Below are positions 6,482 to 6,673 of a stretch of DNA of 6,673 bases, one piece after another. The notes beneath the pieces are model-generated. The model was not told the origin of the DNA and ran no database searches. It saw only the letters and a list, made by a program, of their open reading frames with translations. This DNA comes from an uncultured Selenomonadales bacterium (GTDB lineage: Bacteria > Bacillota_C > Negativicutes > Selenomonadales > Selenomonadaceae), in NCBI GenBank assembly GCA_947302675.1, contig CAMYWI010000076.1, positions 1 through 6,673 of the forward strand. Direction: 5' to 3'. The first letter of the stretch is position 1. The number at the start of each line of letters is the position of its first letter. Made by a program: the position numbers and the translations under genes.

Positions 6482-6594
6482 GACTTGACAAATGAAAAAC
6501 AAATTTTAGTGGCAGGTCGTCGGTAATGCACCGACTCCCTCCCGTTGATAAAAACTAGGTGTTTAACGGAAGCCGTGTTGCGAACGGCTTTTTT
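6482..6594 (+). ncRNA. Predicted small structured RNA with its own terminator, family not recognised
   Basis: No convincing protein frame covers this stretch, yet it has candidate promoters upstream and an intrinsic terminator downstream. Hairpin 1 has a perfect 6-bp stem, GTCGGT (6519-6524) with ACCGAC (6530-6535), and extends outward through internal loops by pairing 6511-6516 with 6538-6543. Hairpin 2 pairs CCGTT (6542-6546) with AACGG (6565-6569) and AAAC (6552-6555) with GTTT (6561-6564), with a 5-nt bulge and loop TAGGT; it competes with the outermost pairs of hairpin 1. The terminator stem follows directly. I compared it from memory with common riboswitches, 6S, small SRP RNA and T-boxes and found no match. 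It may be an antisense regulator of the convergent hydrophobic frame, or a leader of a + strand gene beyond the window. The 5' end is uncertain (about 6444 or 6482). Confidence 0.45.
6570..6594 (+). terminator. Rho-independent terminator ending the predicted small RNA
   Basis: AAGCCGT (6570-6576) pairs perfectly with ACGGCTT (6584-6590) around a 7-nt loop, and six T (6589-6594) form the tail. Its + orientation cannot serve the U32 gene, which ends 800 bases upstream behind a minus-strand gene, so it implies a separate + transcript starting after 6396. It lies in the 3' flank of the minus-strand hydrophobic frame. Confidence 0.85.
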
Positions 6595-6606
6595 CGCATC
6601 TGGGTT

Positions 6607-6673
6607 TTAGTTCAGATACGTAAGCAATGCCAGAACGGTTTGGATCAAGCTGAGCGTGAGCATCAACCAATCG
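6607..6673 (-). CDS. C-terminal end of a small hydrophobic peptide, possibly holin-like / type I toxin (5' partial)
   Basis: On the minus strand the last 21 codons before TAA (stop at 6609-6607) encode an almost continuous membrane helix: a charged/aromatic D-W start, WLMLTLSL, then QTVLALLTYLN and stop. The composition, and the ALLTY ending close to the stop, resemble the small putative holin-like toxins and TxpA/BsrG-type peptides of Firmicutes, which are usually about 25-60 residues. The start codon and ribosome binding site lie beyond the right edge, so length and identity are unproven; it could also be the last helix of a larger membrane protein. It is convergent with the predicted small RNA, whose terminator ends 13 nt from this stop. 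A second minus frame is also open here but gives an unremarkable polar peptide. Confidence 0.4.
   Translation of the reverse strand, partial: DWLMLTLSLIQTVLALLTYLN

Noticed and set aside
6397..6500. A minus-strand promoter for the radical SAM gene, with TTTATC/TTATCA near 6430-6437 as the -10 box.
   Set aside because: The only -35-like match (CTGACG on the minus strand) is 19-20 bases away and weak, so I did not call it.
6492..6509. A five-codon mini-ORF (MKNKF, then stop) ahead of the hairpins and terminator, suggesting a leader peptide and attenuation.
   Set aside because: It has no ribosome binding site and no run of regulatory codons, and no + strand gene is visible after the terminator.
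6485..6513. A perfect TTGACA at 6485-6490 as a -35 box.
   Set aside because: No acceptable -10 box lies 16-18 bases downstream; the nearest, TTTAGT, is only 14 bases away.
6511..6594. The structured RNA as a known riboswitch, T-box, small SRP RNA or preQ1 element (the AAAAACTAGG stretch is reminiscent of preQ1-I).
   Set aside because: The required core motifs and their order are absent; in preQ1-I the A-rich tail must follow the first stem directly, which it does not here.
6559..6673. A + strand frame beginning at GTG 6559 and open to the window end.
   Set aside because: It runs through the terminator stem and T-run, has no proper ribosome binding site and gives a sequence without recognisable features.

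Overview
The window reads as bacterial chromosome of roughly 50% GC. The genes are tightly packed and most carry strong AGGAG-type ribosome binding sites. The succinate dehydrogenase subunits are of the Bacillus/Wolinella (type B) kind, and one gene is a TatD-linked radical SAM protein of a type I know mainly from anaerobic Firmicutes. Together these suggest an anaerobic or facultative Firmicute. I lean towards a Negativicutes (Selenomonadales-like) organism, but this is inference from family resemblance, not a database result.

Layout. Positions 1-1187 (+) hold the C-terminal two thirds of the flavoprotein subunit SdhA, cut by the window edge. It is followed 13 bp later by the complete iron-sulfur subunit SdhB (1201-1947) and a clear rho-independent terminator (1958-1996) that closes the sdh operon. 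A good promoter candidate (2005-2033) then starts a two-gene operon on the same strand. Its first gene is a TPR plus O-GlcNAc-transferase-like (SPINDLY/GT41) glycosyltransferase (2065-3858). Its second, overlapping by 20 bp, is a long two-module U32 family protein (3839-5752). The 3' end of the U32 gene carries a degenerate heptanucleotide tandem repeat read through in frame, and its last 16 bp overlap the convergent radical SAM gene on the minus strand (5737-6396).

The last 280 bases are the least ordinary part. Between the radical SAM start and the window end, the + strand shows candidate promoters, two imperfect hairpins and a textbook terminator (6570-6594), with no protein-coding gene. 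This looks like a small RNA gene of about 110-150 nt. Facing it on the minus strand is the 3' end of a short, very hydrophobic reading frame (6607-6673, cut by the edge) that resembles small holin-like/type I toxin peptides. The two are arranged tail to tail, as in txpA/RatA-like type I toxin-antitoxin loci. This is the candidate for an undescribed system here, but the peptide is incomplete and the RNA is predicted only from structure.

Functionally, SdhA and SdhB form the catalytic part of a succinate:quinone oxidoreductase or fumarate reductase; the membrane cytochrome subunit would lie upstream, outside the window. The glycosyltransferase and U32 protein are probably co-expressed and translationally coupled, but their substrates cannot be told from the sequence.
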